64,000 nt of DNA from Fragum whitleyi (taxonomy: Eukaryota > Mollusca > Bivalvia > Cardiida > Cardiidae), in assembly GCA_948146395.1 (NCBI GenBank), contig OX411546.1:20725158-20789157 (forward strand), given 5' to 3'. Under the pieces are notes generated by a model that made no database searches, was not told the origin of the DNA, and saw only the letters and a program-made list of their open reading frames with translations. Position 1 is the first letter of the stretch; each line of letters opens with the position of its first letter. Positions 33,786 through 48,161 of the stretch are shown piece after piece. The position numbers and the translations under genes were made by a program.

Positions 33786-34030
33786 CAGTCCGGGCCCAAG
33801 ATTATATAAAAAAGAAATGTCCTCAATTGAGAATTTTCCCAAATTCATAATTTAAATAAATGAATAAAGATAAAAGGTTAATCAATGAACTCATTACCAT
33901 TTTCTTTCACATTCATACATTTATAATAGTATAACAAAAGAATCAAAGCCTGAAGTTCAAGTAAAAATTTAAGAAAATGCTCAATTGAGCATGAGTCTTG
34001 AAAAGAAAAGTTTCATTATCTCTGGCCCTG
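33786..34030. mobile_element. hAT-like MITE, second copy
   Basis: CAGTCCGGGCCCAAGATTAT ... CATTATCTCTGGCCCTG parallels 25217-25463, with CTCAATTGAG motifs inside. Confidence 0.65.
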
Positions 34031-34105
34031 ATTTAAGCCAACACTGATTGATTTCTGTTTAAATTATTGCTGGAAAAACTTGAACCAGTCTAGTTCAATA
34101 TCAAG

Positions 34106-34109
<4 letters not shown>

Positions 34110-34136
<27 letters not shown>

Positions 34137-34555
34137 GAATGCCCCCGTAACAGCATTTTTTTCAAAGTTTGACCTTGACAGATGACCTTGACCTTGTCAC
34201 ATGACCTTGACTTTGGTACCAGCGGATGCGGATCATTGAGATCTATCATCATGCTTAATATGAGCCTTGTATCTTGAATATGCTTGAAGATTTTTGCAAT
34301 GTTAAGTTTTTTGGCTAACTTTTTGAGTTATTTGACCTTGAGAGATGACATTGACCTTGTCAAATGACCTTAACTTTGGTACCAGCAGATGCGGATCATA
34401 GAGATCTATCATCATCATCATGAATAGGCTTGAAGATATTGGGAATGTTAAGTTTTTTGGTTAACTTTTGCAGACAGACAGACAGACAGATGGACAGACG
34501 GACAACGGTAAAACAATATGCCCCTGATCTTTCGATACAGGGGCATAAAAATGTT
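34110..34555. repeat. GACCTTGAC-rich interspersed repeat
   Basis: AACAAGATGTGTTTGTGAAA, TTGACCTTGACAGATGACC, GACAGACAGACAGATGGACA and a CCCCTGATCTTTCGATACAG end. Copies at 48128-48435 and 53485-53880; a shorter related one at 48460-48640. It lies just beyond the end of the GTPase gene. Confidence 0.8.
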
Positions 34556-34623
34556 TGAAATACAATTTGAATTAAGCAGGATATGGTTTGATATAATGTT
34601 GGAAACAAATGTACCAAGTTAAT

Positions 34624-34902
34624 CTACCAGCGATTAACATTCAAAATTTTGTTCCCTGCGTCTTCTACATCTGATAATGCTTCTTGGATTTCATTTTGGG
34701 CATGTTGAATCCTGGCTCTGTTTCGGACAATCTGATTGGTTATTGCAATAAGCTTCCTCTCCTCATCTATTTGCTGATTGGTCAATTCTTCCTTTTGCTT
34801 TTGAATCTGACAAAGGATTTTGTCCATCGCAATATCATATTTTATCAAAGCATCCTCTAGGTTTGGACCTTCCTTTACAATGGTTTTGGCAATTGCTGCA
34901 AA
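34624..34902 (-). CDS. GTPase last exon: coiled-coil C-terminus
   Basis: Acceptor cttcattacag precedes FAAIAKTIVKEGPNLEDA, then about 65 residues with coiled-coil character (MDKILCQIQKQKEELTNQQ, DEERKLIAITNQIVRNRAR, HAQNEIQEALSDVEDAG) ending LNVNRW and TAG. There is no CC, CXC or CAAX ending, unlike ordinary Rabs. Phase 0 start agrees with the preceding exon. Confidence 0.85.
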   Translation of the reverse strand, partial: FAAIAKTIVKEGPNLEDALIKYDIAMDKILCQIQKQKEELTNQQIDEERKLIAITNQIVRNRARIQHAQNEIQEALSDVEDAGNKILNVNRW

Positions 34903-37900
34903 CTGTAATGAAGAAATAAAGGGGTCTGTCCAATACTGTTAGTCTAAGTAAATCGAGAGGTTAGTACAACACTATTGTAATTGCCTATAATTATATAGGC
35001 ACTTACAATAGTAATGCACTGACCCTTCATTTGAAGTGAGGTTTCTTAGTAAAAGATGTAGAGGTGCTACTTTTAGTGAGGGTGCTATTATTAGAGGAAA
35101 TATAGTATTTAAAACATACAAACACTTTTGTTTACCTATGTTAGTTGAGCAGGTTGACCTGAGATAAAAAAATGTCGTCATTTTTTACCTAATTCTAAAT
35201 ACACGTCGTTCGTGGGGAGTCAAAAACTCGTAACTACAGCTTGAATAAGCTGTAGATACGAGGTTTTGATCACCCACTGACTTGTATAAATATTTTATCT
35301 CATCACCTTGTGTTTTTCATATTATCAAAAACTCTGTTTGATCTGTGTTCAACAAGAGGCCCATGTGGACCTGGGTGCTCTCCTGATATCCAGCTTTTCA
35401 AAAGTATAATATTTCAGAAACACTATCAATCTAAGGAGAATGTGTAAATTGAAAATTAGCAAGAGTTTTCAGGGATAATTCTGGCTTCAGGATTTCATAT
35501 GCAAAAAATCTCACCCAGTCGCAACTTATGAGAAATACTCAGTTTGCACAGACCTCACCCAAAAATGATCCCTGAAGTTTTCCAACTCATAACCTAAGGA
35601 ACCTTTCTTATGACCCTTAAGTATATATTTTGTAAGAATAAATAGTTAACTAACCTAATTATGGAAGCATTTATAAGCCAGTTTCCATTCCCTAGATTGT
35701 ACAATCTTCCCACCATCATTGTTCAAGACATTAAACATGTACAAATATTTGTAAGAATAACTAGGTTACAAACCTCATTATGGAAGCATTTATAAGCCAG
35801 TTTCCATTCCCTAGATTGTACAATCTTCCCACCATCATTGTTCAAGACATTACACATGTACTATTATTTGTAAGAATAACTAGGTTACAAACCTCATTAT
35901 GGAAGCATTTATAAGCCAGTTTCCACTCCCTAGATTGTACAATCTTCCCACCATCATTGTTTAAGACATTACACATGTACAAATATTTGTAAGAATAACT
36001 AGGTTACAAACCTCATTATGGAAGCATTTATAAGCCAGTTTCCACTCCCTGGATTGTACAATCTTCCCACCATCATTGTTTAAGACATTACACATGTACA
36101 AATATTTGTAAGAATTACTAGTTATCTAACCTCATTTTGGAAGCTTTTATAAGCCAGTTTCCATTCCCTAGATTGTACAATCTTCCCACCATCATTGTTT
36201 AAGACATTACACATGTACAAATATTTGTAAGAATAACTAGGTTACAAACCTAATTATGGAAGCATTTTTATGCCAGTTTCCATTCCCTAGATTGTACAAT
36301 CTTCCCACCATCATTGTTTAAGACATTACACATGTACAAATATTTGTAAGAATAACTAGGTTACAAACCTCATTATGGAAGCATTTATATGCCAGTTTCC
36401 ATTCCCTAGATTGTACACTCTTCCCACCATCATTGCTAAAGACATTACACATGTACAAATCTTTGTAAGAATAACTAGGTTACAAACCTCATTATGGAAG
36501 CATTTATACGCCAGTTTCCATTCCCTAGATTGTACAATCTTCCCACCATCATTGTTTAAGACATTACACATGTACAAATATTTGTAAGAATAACTAGTTA
36601 ACTAACCTCATTATGGAAGCATTTATACGCCAGTTTCCATTCCCTAGATTGTACAATCTTCCCACCATCATTGTCATCTGAGTACTCCACCTCCAGTTTG
36701 AAGAAATATTTGTCTCTAACAATCTGTGGACAGTATTGGAAATTGGAATGAGTTTGATTCTAGATAATTTCATCAATTCTCATGCAATCTGATTGGCTCA
36801 ATAATTGGTTTCATTTCTCAATGAAAACACTTTTCAGTATGCAGTATTTGTAAGCTTCTGCAAAAAGTATTTCAGTAACAAATATGTTTCATGATTGACT
36901 AATCTTTACTTTGTTCTTCATGATATTGAATTGTAAGAGATTTCATGTTGATTTCATGGAGACAAGAGGTATGAAATTAAAACACTTATCACACTAATAC
37001 AGTGTGATAAGAATTTTAGTTTCATGCCTCTATGAAATAAACAAATATTCTCTTCATGTTTTAATTAATTAAAGAAATTATCACAATATGATATCTTTTA
37101 AATGATCAAATTCAAATATTCGGGGCACTTGATAAGACTTTACAAACAATGTACATACATTATGAAAACATGTTTTTTGATACAAAGAAAATATTCTGCA
37201 TTTTGAGGCTAAAAACTGTGAATGTTTCCATCTAGAGAGACAAAGATAACCGCTGACATAAGCTGTAGGCTTTTGAGTGGCCTAAATACAGCAACCTTAT
37301 TTAAGGTTAAGTTAGTGGAACCAAAAATAGTTTAGCAAAATTGAAAGTCATGATAGTTTACCGAGGTTTCCTTATGAAAATCATTAGGAAACCTCGCTTA
37401 ACACTGTTAAAGTTCATTACTTCCAAATCATTGCAGAATTATTATTACGGGTCCACTACCTACGAGATGCTTAACCAAAAAATCAGGCATTTAAACTTTA
37501 GCAAGAGCTATTTCTAAATTGACACATAAAATTGAAATTATTTATGTTTAAGAATTGAATGAATGGGATACACTTACTCACAACCAAACAAACAACAATA
37601 GTGCCATCGTCACAAAATACGCCGCCACTTTGCTGCTGTTTCACGAAAATAATTGTAGACACTACTTATTTTGACAGAACCAAATTCAAAATGACCAAGT
37701 TTCATTTAAATCAAGACAAAAAGTTTGGTGGAGTTGCCTTCCCAATCCTGCAATTTCAATAAGCCCCAGACACTAAGTTTTAAGGGGGCATAATTCAGGG
37801 AAATAAATGAGCCATAAAACCCTTGATCCATGTACATCTACAAATTATGGTGATGAAATTGACCAAGTTTCATTTAAATAAAGACAAAAAGTAAGGAGGA

Positions 37901-40900
37901 GTTGCGTTCAAAAGGCTGCAATTTCAATAAGCCCTAGATACTAAGTTTTAAGGGGGCATAATTTAGGGTAAAATTAATGAACCATAAAATCCTTACTTCT
38001 TGCTCATCTACCAATTTCGGTTATAACATCCAACAAGTTTTATTTAGATCCAGCCAGAAACTTAGGAAGAGTTGCATTCACAAGGCTGCAATTTCAATAA
38101 GCCCAAGAGACTAAATTTTAAGGGGGCATAACTGAGGCAATAAGCCCCAGAGACTAAGTTTTTAAGGGGAATAACTCAGGCAAAAATCAACAAACCATAA
38201 AATCCTTCCTTCATGTACATCTACCAATTGAGGTGATAACATTGACCAAGTTTCAAGAAGATCCAGCCAGAAACTTAGGAGGAGTTGTGTTGACAAGAAA
38301 ATAAGCCCCAGAGACTATGTTTTAAAGGGGCATAACTCAGGCAAAAATCAACAAAACATAAAATCCTTCCTTCATGTACATCTACTAATTAAGGTGATAA
38401 CATTGACAAAGTTTCAAGAAGATCCAGCCAGAAACCTAGGAGGAGTTGCGTTGACAAGAAAATAAGCCCCAGAGACTAAGTTTTTAAGGGGAATAAGTCA
38501 GGCAAAAATCAACAAACCATTAAATCCTTCCTTCATACACATCAATTGAGGTGATAACATTGACCAAGTTTCAAGAAGATCCAGCCAGAAACTTAGGAGG
38601 AGTTGCGTTGACAAGAAAATAAGCCCCAGAGACAAAGTTTTAAAGGGGCATAACTCAGGCAAAAATCAAGGAACCATAAAATCCTTCCTTCATGCACATC
38701 TACCAATTGAGGTTATAATATTGACCAAGTTTCAAGAAGATCCAGCCAGAAACTTAGGAGGAGTTGCATTGACAAGAAAAGTGGACGGACGCACAGACGG
38801 ACAGACGGATGGACGGACAGACAAACGGACAGACGGAGAAGATGATGCCAAAATACGTCCGCCTCCGGCGGCGTATAAAAAGCTTTTAATTTAATTTTGC
38901 AAACATTGGGCACATGAAAAGCTTATTACCTGAAATGTAGACTCCTACTTTATTCCACGTTTCATCCTGATTATACACACATTGAGACTATCGTCAACCT
39001 CTGTAATGAGGCAAATTTTACTACATGTATTTTTGAACCTGGCTATTGACACAGTATAATAATGTTGTAGTACATGAGGGAGCATCAAGTCTAACCTGTA
39101 AAGTAGATCCCTCCTTTATTCCACGTTTCATCCCTATTATACATGCTTCTAGACTATCGTCAGCCTCAGTAATGAGGCCACTTTTACTACATGTATCTTT
39201 AAACCTGGCTATGGATACGGTATAGTAATGTCGTAATACAAACACCTCCTTCACAATCTCATCTGCCTTTTCAATGACTTCATCATACTGTAAAACAAAC
39301 AAGTTTTATGTGCATTTTTCACCTTATCATTTTTATTCAAAGAAATAGAACCGTTTCTTGTGTTAGGTATGAGGTTTGTGTTTCTTTTATTTTGTAAATA
39401 TTTTGTTATTCACTGAATGAGAGAAGTATTCAATCTGTCATATGATATTATAAGTTTATTATTTTTTCTTACAAAGTATGCTATGTATCTTGAGAAAGCA
39501 TTTATTCATACCACACCTAATGATTTTCATGTCATTTCTTGAAAATGTACTGGTTATTCCAAAGGTAAAGAGAATTGAGCCTGTGTGTGACATTTCCAAC
39601 AATTTGACAGCTGCCTGAGATCCAAACATTTAGTAGCCCAGACAATTACATAGAGGATAATCGTTTGTTTCAGTGTAAGATCGATTTATATTTCATTGAG
39701 TGAACAACAAAAGCTATATTTTCACGAGTGGCAGAGCCATGAGTGAAAATTTAGCTTTTGTTGTTCACGAAATGAAATATTAATTGATCTTACTCGAAAC
39801 AAACGATTATTCTTTTTCTTTAATGCAAAAATTAGACAAAAATGTGAAGTGTCTAGGACATATTTTCGTAAAGCACGTCATTTTGCGGGTGACTGCTATG
39901 CAACGTCCATTGTGACGTCACTTATTTCGCCCCGCATAGATGACGTCAGATAGGATGAAATGCACAAAAGCAGGGTATAAGTTTTTAATAATTTCACTGC
40001 TTTTGCGGTGAGATTATCAAGTGATAATCTACCGTTATTTCTCGATAAACCACCAAAAAGCATTAAAGTAACAGTGCTATTTAGAAGATGTCCAAACTGA
40101 ATACAGATACTTTGAGACCTTATCTATCTACAAGTCCTACAGTGAAGACTCGAGTCAGACTGTTCAAACACACAGACTGGCCAGAGTCTTTGCTTTCCGC
40201 ACAATTGAAAATGTTGGAAATATCACGCACAGGCTCAATTATTATTTGTGTTAATTATAGAGTCTTTTCAATTTTCATTGACTAATCAATAAAATCTATA
40301 CCAAGAGTGGCTGTTGCTGAGCCACAAGTGAATATACATACCTTGTTTTTAATTTAACCCTTTCCTGTTTTAGAAAATTTTGGACCTGTCCAAATTCAAA
40401 TGTTTTGCAGACAAAAATTTAAAGTGGATTTAATTTGAAAAATAACCATTCTGTAGGGTGGAAAATAGTGTGTGAAAAGAAGAAATTGCTTGTCAGAAGC
40501 AATTTCTTCTTTTTTCACAATGTTTTTCCAATCATAAAATCACAGGCACGTAAAAAGCAGGGATTAAACAGCAAACGGTTAAGAAAGATATATGATTAAC
40601 CCAGGCCAGTGCCTACAGTTGAGTGTTGAGCCGTGGATAGTTATTAACAAGAGGACAATGCTGGTCTTATATCACTCATCTGAGTCTCATTGACCCCTAG
40701 CTGGGATATTACATCAATAAGCAAGGCAGATGTCAATTAGGAGATAATTCCTAAATTATATCTTTAGATTTCTTCCTTCTGGATTAACAGAAGAAGCTTT
40801 TTAAAGATTTGCTTCTTTGTTTCTAGTAAAATCGGATGTGTCCAGGTATGGCCAAAATTGACTTTCAGGGCTTGACATGAAAATATTTGTTAGAGGTCTA

Positions 40901-43900
40901 TTTCATGATGTTATAGTCCAAATATGAAAGCTGTCTGCCTTCTGTTTTCAGAGTGGAAGCATTTTAAAGATTTTCCTTCTTTGTTTTTTTTTGTAAAATG
41001 GAATGCGCCCATGCAGAGATCAAATTGACCTCAGGAGCATGATATGAACAAACTATATACAATGTATTATTAAATATTAATCTATAATATTTTCTCTTTT
41101 TCTCCTTTTTGTTGCCTTGGCAACCAGAGTAAAGTGTTGATCTCAATTATTTGAACAAGTTGATAGAGCTTTACCCTAAGGATCATCTATGCCAAGTTTC
41201 ATCAAGATTGGTCTCACGGTTTTGGAGAAGATGTTGAAAGAAATCATGGTAGAAGCATATCGGAAGCCTGATGCTGGACATTGGATGATCTCATTAGCTC
41301 AGGTAAGCTCAAAAGGTTGAAAAAGGGCAATATTCATTTATAATTGTTGAAAGTATATGTTGCTCTGTTCATAGTGTACATATATTCAAAGTTTTAACCG
41401 AACACCTTTATATATACAAGAGATAGATTTATTACGAATGTCAATGTATTTTCATGGCAATAACAACTCTGAAATTAATGCATATGCAAGACAAATATAG
41501 TTATACCTCTTGTTTTCTTTCTTATTTATACAAGTTAAAAAGAGCACTATCAACAGATGTCTACTCTTGGATGCTAAAGAGTTGAAAAAGGGGCATAAAT
41601 CATACAAAATGCATCTCTTATACCAGTGATACTGCAAAATGTTGAAGTTTTGCACAACAATGACGCTACCACTGCTTTGAAAATATCTCAGGTTTTCTTT
41701 GAAAAACTGTCAAACTTAAAATAAAGGCTTTGAGTGCTTGGCAAAGATCTCTCCTCTAAGTTAAAAAGTAGACATTTTAATCAATTCCTGAAGCAGTTAC
41801 CTATACTTAATTGATTGTTAGTCTTATATATAATTGTGAATTTAGTTAGATAGGATATAAAATATATGAGCCTGTGCATGACATTTCCAATAATTTCACA
41901 TGTGCGCAAGGCAAAGTCTCTGGCCAGTCGGTGCATCTGCACAGTCTGACCAGAGTCTTTGCTATGCCCTCTGTAGATAGAAAAAGGTCTGAAACCCTCT
42001 TTAGGTCAGGAAATGTTTATATGAACTCTGTGTTTGTCAAGGCTGCTTGAATTTTGTAACTCACGCACACAAGAAATTGTTGGAAATGTCACGCACAAGC
42101 TCATATTATACAATACTGTGTGACATTTCCAATTTATCCATATACTAAAAAACAAGAGGGCCATAGTGGCCCTTAATTGCTCACCTGAATGAACTGTCTA
42201 AAATTTTCAAAAGAAGTATGAGAAATAGAATGATGAATGACTGAGCTAAACAAAGCTGTTGCTTCTATACAACTTGAGGATCCTTTTTCTACAATTTTAA
42301 GGTTTACTAACAAGGATTTTTATATTTGATTTCGTGAACTAGTTCTTGAACCCAGATGACCGAATTTCGCTCTCGTCCAAGATTTGATCTAGACAATCAT
42401 TCTGACCAAATTTCAGGTTGATTGGCCAAAAATTGTGGCCTCTAGAGTGCAAACAAGGTTTTTCTTAGATTAGACCCTGTGACCTAGTTTTTGACCCCAG
42501 ATGACCCAATTTAAAATTTGTCCAAGATTTCATCAAGACAATCATTCTGACCAAATTTCAGGTTGATAGGGCTAAAATGTGGCCTCTAGAGTGCGAACAA
42601 GGTTTTTCTTAGATTTGACCCTGTGACCTAGTTTTTGACCCCAGTTGACCCAATTTGGAACTTGGCCGAAATTTCATCAAGACAATCATTCTGACCAAAT
42701 TTCAGGTTGATTGGCCAAAAATGTGGCCTCTAGAGTGCATAGTAGGTTTTTCTTAGATAAGACCCTGTGACCTAGTTTTTGACCCCGGTTGACCCAATTT
42801 TGAACTCATTCAAGATTACATCAACACAATCATTCTGACCAATATTCAGGTTGAACAGGCCAAAAATGTGGCCTCTAGAGTGCATACAAGGTTTTTCTAA
42901 GATTTGACCTTGTGGCCTAGTTTTTGACCCCAGTTGACCCAATTTTGAACTTGTCGAATTTCATCAAGACAATCATTCTGACCAAATTTCAGGTTAAAAT
43001 GGCAAAAAATGTGGCCTCTAGAGTGCATACAAGGTTTTTCTTAATTTTGTTTGTTTGAATGGGTTTTACGCCGCTTTCAACAATTTCGCAGTTATATCGC
43101 GGCAGCCGGAGCACCTAACAATGGATTCCTGGTATTTCTTACACCTGTACTACCATTATACCCTTTCCTAGCCTCTGACTGCTATCTCACATAGGTTTAC
43201 GATTATCTACCCATTGGTGAGAGACAAACGTCGGAAAGGATATTTGCCGCCACCGGGGATCGAACCCACGACTTCCAGATTGGAAGACTTATGCCTAACC
43301 AACTGCACTATGGTGGCAGCTAAGGTTTTTCTTAAATTTGACCCTGTGACCTAGTTTTTGACCCCAGTTGACCCAATCTTGAACTCATTCAAGATTTCAT
43401 CAAGACAATCATTCTAACCAAAATTCAGGTTGAACGGGCATAAAATGTGGCCTCTAGAGTGCATACATGTACAAGGTTTTTCTAAGATTTGACCCTGTGA
43501 CCTAGTTTTTGACCCCAGTTGACCCAATTTTGAACTCGGCCGAGATTTTATCAAGACAATCATTCTGACCAAAAAATGTGGTCTCTAGAGTGCACACAAG
43601 GTTTTTCTAAGATTTGACCCTGTGACCTAGTTTTTGACCCCAGTTGACCCAATTTCCAATTCGTCGAGATTTCATCAAGACAATCATTCTGACCGAAATT
43701 CAGGTTGATCGGGCCAAAATTGTGGCCTCTAGAGTGCATACAAGGCAAATGTTGACGACAGACGACGGACATCCACCTAACCACAATAGCTCACCTTGAG
43801 CACTTCGCGCTCAGGTGAACTTAAAACTCAGGTGAGACTGCACATATGTGCAGCCTGATCTATGTCTATATCTCCTGCCTAAGCCAGAAAATTCTGGCCC

Positions 43901-46900
43901 AGTATGACAAGGGTTAATGGAGTACAATGTATGTGATTGTTCCATTACTAAGTATCAATTGTATGTGCTTTGTTAACATTTGAAATTTATTGGAAATGTC
44001 CCACATATAACATATGTGTCTTCTTTATCATATTTATTGCAATGCTAGTTATCATGAGTGTCAATTATAACTTCAATTATAGAAAAGAACACTGCACTTT
44101 GGTGGAATTTCTTGATATATATTCAATTTACCATGTGCTATCAATTAATAAATTATGTGATTAATATTTTGATTATATACTGTTGTGCAAGTGAAGTTGC
44201 TAGTAATCACTCAGTCAGATTTTTTATGTAATCAATTGCTTAGTATTAAATATCAATAACTATTTTGGCAATAGTGTATCCAAAAATATTGAATATTTAT
44301 CACTAAAAAAATTAGCTTTAAGCTAAAATGAATGTATTTGTATTTCAGACGTTTCTCCTTATTGAAGATACATTCATATATAACTGCAATACAATAAATT
44401 AAAGAATTTTGATTGGTTTAAATCGCATCATGTGGGGAAATCCATTGCACTTTACTGCTGTATGAAATGCAATAGGTCTTTCGGGAAACCGTGAAATTCC
44501 ATCTGCAAGTCCTGTGTTGTAGGAACTCGAATTAACCTGGTTCCCGATCATCAACACAAACATTGCTATTCAATCTATTATAAATAAATATATTTTTGAA
44601 AGAATTTACCATTACAAGTATGCAGTTCTGATTCTGAGCCAACCTAAACTTGGAAAACAGCGAGTCGACGAAGACCTTTCGAGCAACCCTCTCAACTATG
44701 ACCGACCAAGCCGTTTTCATTTAAAAATACAGACTAACTTGGCAGAAACAAGCTTTTTTGTCATAAGTACCTCTTCGAATTTTTATGTTGTCTTATTTGT
44801 GTATCATTTGTTTAACTATATGACATTTCACTTCAATAGCCAGATAAACAATACACGATCTAAAAATAGATTGTGTAATTTATACGCACAGAAAGTAGAC
44901 TTGAAGCTTTAATGTTTGGCTGAGTATTTTCTTTGATCTAGATGATTGTAATTATAAGGGACGAGTGTCTTTTTCACTGCGTTTATTGGGGTATAAAGTG
45001 CAATTGCTACGGGCGTTATTTGCCATGTGCTAAGGCAATTGCACTTTATACCCCAATAAACGCAGTGAAAAAGACACTCATCCCTATAATATATATTGCA
45101 TGAAGAACATAAACATTCTAACTTAATTAACATTCCTTTTTGAATCAAGAGTTTTTTTCACAATATACACCGCCACAAAATTTCTTTCAACAATAGGTTG
45201 CTGTAGAGTTGTAAGAGCATGCAGTATCCATGAATAACAAATACATGTATATTTTAGTTCATGTTTTAAATCTTGAATTATTTTTGATGGTTGTTTACTT
45301 ATTCAGCTTAGAGTCGAGTCACTTTTGTTACCTAGCAGACCCGTCCATTAAATTAAAAAATGGCTTGCAGTGTGCTCAAGATAGAGTGCTCACCAAAGAA
45401 ACTTATTGGTGAGCGCTTTTGTATCCTAAATGCAGTATAATTTTGAGAAAATCTCTCTAACCCTTATATTTTTCTGGATTAATTGAATCTATTCAATATA
45501 ATCATCTGGTGTAATATCTTTTTTGTTTCAAACAAGTAGATCTATGCAGTTAAAAATACTGAAATCCATTCAGTAAGGATAAATATCAAAAAGAATATAA
45601 GAAATAAAAGATCTATTTGCAGAAATGATATAAGCTTCTATAAACAAATATCAATCTAGAGTTAATTAAGCTAGATATTACATAAAAAATGTGTTCCAAG
45701 TATATATCTAGAAATTGATATTCTAGAATATACAAGTTTGTTTACCACATTTACAAAGAATAAAACTTTTTTAACAAATGAAATAAAATAATTGTGGTAT
45801 AACTACCTCAAGTCTAGAGTATCCTCATTAATTCTCATTTTGATGGCTAAGCGTGAAAAAGTTGTAACTGCCTTTCTGTTTATAGGCACTTAAATTGTTT
45901 CCTGCTGAGTGATTGTTTAGTTACTGTGCCCTGAATGTTTGACCAGTACATTTAACATTTCACAACTTTTGTTAGGCTAAAAAGATACATAGGAACTAAC
46001 AATATTTCCAGTTAACAAATTCCATGCTAAACCATGGATTGAAATAGCATTGTTACATTAATTATAATTGTACTCCACTTGTTAAACGAAAAATAATTAA
46101 AATAATACACCTTTAATACTTTTCTCTTAAATCATATGAGAGCTCAAGATCTATGACTAAAGTAAATTTGCTACATAATCAACTACGATCTAAAAAGCAT
46201 GAGAAAAAAGCAATTTTGTATAAAACCAAAGATAAAAAAGAAATTGACATGCAATGTTTACGTATATAATAAAGCTGCTATGAATTACATAAATTCTGAC
46301 TATACATAAAACCTAAATATCTTACCCGTTCATTACCAGTCTCTTCGAGTTTAACATAATTGTAGTTGTGTAAAATCTAAACATTTAAAATCATAAATTT
46401 ACAGATACAAAATGTAATACACAGAAATTAAAACAGCACATACATGTAGAAACACAAAATAATGTTATGTTTTCATAATTCTGCCTGATTTCAACCTCAA
46501 AATTCAATCAAAGAAATCTGTACTTTTTATTATTAAATTAATAAAGTTAATGAATATTTTATCTAAGAGCCCTAGATTTGCATTTGTTTGCATGAGGTTT
46601 ATTGTTGCTTTAAAAAATCTACCAGTTATATCAAAGCAACCGGAGCACTTTAATATGGATTCCTGGTGTTTCTCACACTACTACTATCATTACAACCTTT
46701 CATAGCCTCCACCTGCTATCACACATAGGTCTATGATTACCAACCCATTGGTGGAAGACAAATACCGGTAGTTGGAAAGCCGAAAAAATGTAAGAGTGAG
46801 GCTGAAAACTTTTTTTTAAATAAATCCCTCTTCCATGAAGTGTAATTTGCCAATTCATAAACTTTTCATTGTAATTTTCCAGCAAATTGGACACATGGCT

Positions 46901-48129
46901 ACTGACCTTGTCAATGTCAACCTTATGTAGTTTCTCATATGCAAACACTGGTTTGGGCTTGGGTCTTTTCTCTTTCTCTTTAGCTGGCTTCCACTTTCTT
47001 GGAATTTCTTTTTTCTCCAGAATATTTCTTACGAGAGCTTGTATTGCCATAGTAACAGAGTTATCTGTTTGCCTTGCTGATACCATCATGCTAGAAAAGT
47101 AAATTAAAAGTGAGCAAACATATAGAGGATATTGAATGAGTGGTCATTGAATACAGAATTTATTAAATGAGTCATTTTAAAAAAGATAAAAATGAGGCTT
47201 TGTCCAGTTTTTATCTGTTTTAGATGACAATTTCAATAAATGAGCCCAAATTTGATATTTCCTCGTTTTATCACAAAAAATCGGCAGTTATTCTTCAATA
47301 AATAAAATGCCATTTGTATTCAAAAATCACAACAAAAAAATTAATGTTCATGACCATTCTTTGCTGATTTGCATAGTTATTCCACTAGAGTAATAACACC
47401 TGTGTAATATCAAAAATATTCAAAAGGGTTATTTCACTCCTGGGACATAGGTCTTACTATAAATACAGTATTCAATATGAGCTAGAATGCCCAAATGAAA
47501 AAGCCAAGTTCAATGTTTTTGAAAATACAGATGTTTTTTTTTTTCGGACAAGGAGGTAGAAAAGGGGATGTAGTTCAACTCCATAAACCCCTGTTATTTA
47601 CAAATCCTACCACAAATAGGCTCTGGGAACCTATAGCCATGGCTTGCCTATGTGACAAATCCGGGATGCTGATTTACAGAGGCTAAGCAAAGATGTAAGA
47701 ACTGACAAGAATCTATCCCTCAAAAATGTGAGAAAAAATATATGAAATGATGATATATGCTTATATTTTGCTCCATTTTTGTAAACCGGATGTATACAAT
47801 TATTTTGTCCTTCTCATGTATTTGTTTATATTTGTCCTTATTGTACAGTAATGTACTTGGATGTAAATAAAAGTTTTGTTCTGTTTAGCAGGAAGATTGG
47901 TTCATGCTTCAACTCTTGAAATGTCTATCTATATTGGTAGGACTTATTTGCCTATAAAGTGTGTTTATCTCCTTTATTATTTAGTAGAAAGGTTTATTGA
48001 TTTCTTAACTCAAAATTATGACTTGCCTGCCTATAAAGTTGTGTTTATCAGCTGTATTGTTGAGTAGTGTGATTGATTCATGTTTTAACTCCAGGTCTGT
48101 TATATCCATACTGACTGAAGCTGAAAAGG

Positions 48130-48161
<32 letters not shown>

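Noticed and set aside
35641..36606. Nine genuine consecutive exons encoding a repeat protein
   Set aside because: Only the unit at 36607-36723 has an acceptor and the full exon; the others lack the 5' part and any AG acceptor.
46700..46906. Extension of GTPase exon 7 (VSSHVSNLLENYNEKF...)
   Set aside because: The frame is open, but AAG|gtcagt at 46907/46906 is a good donor in the phase required by exon 8, and no donor occurs later before the frame enters SINE sequence.
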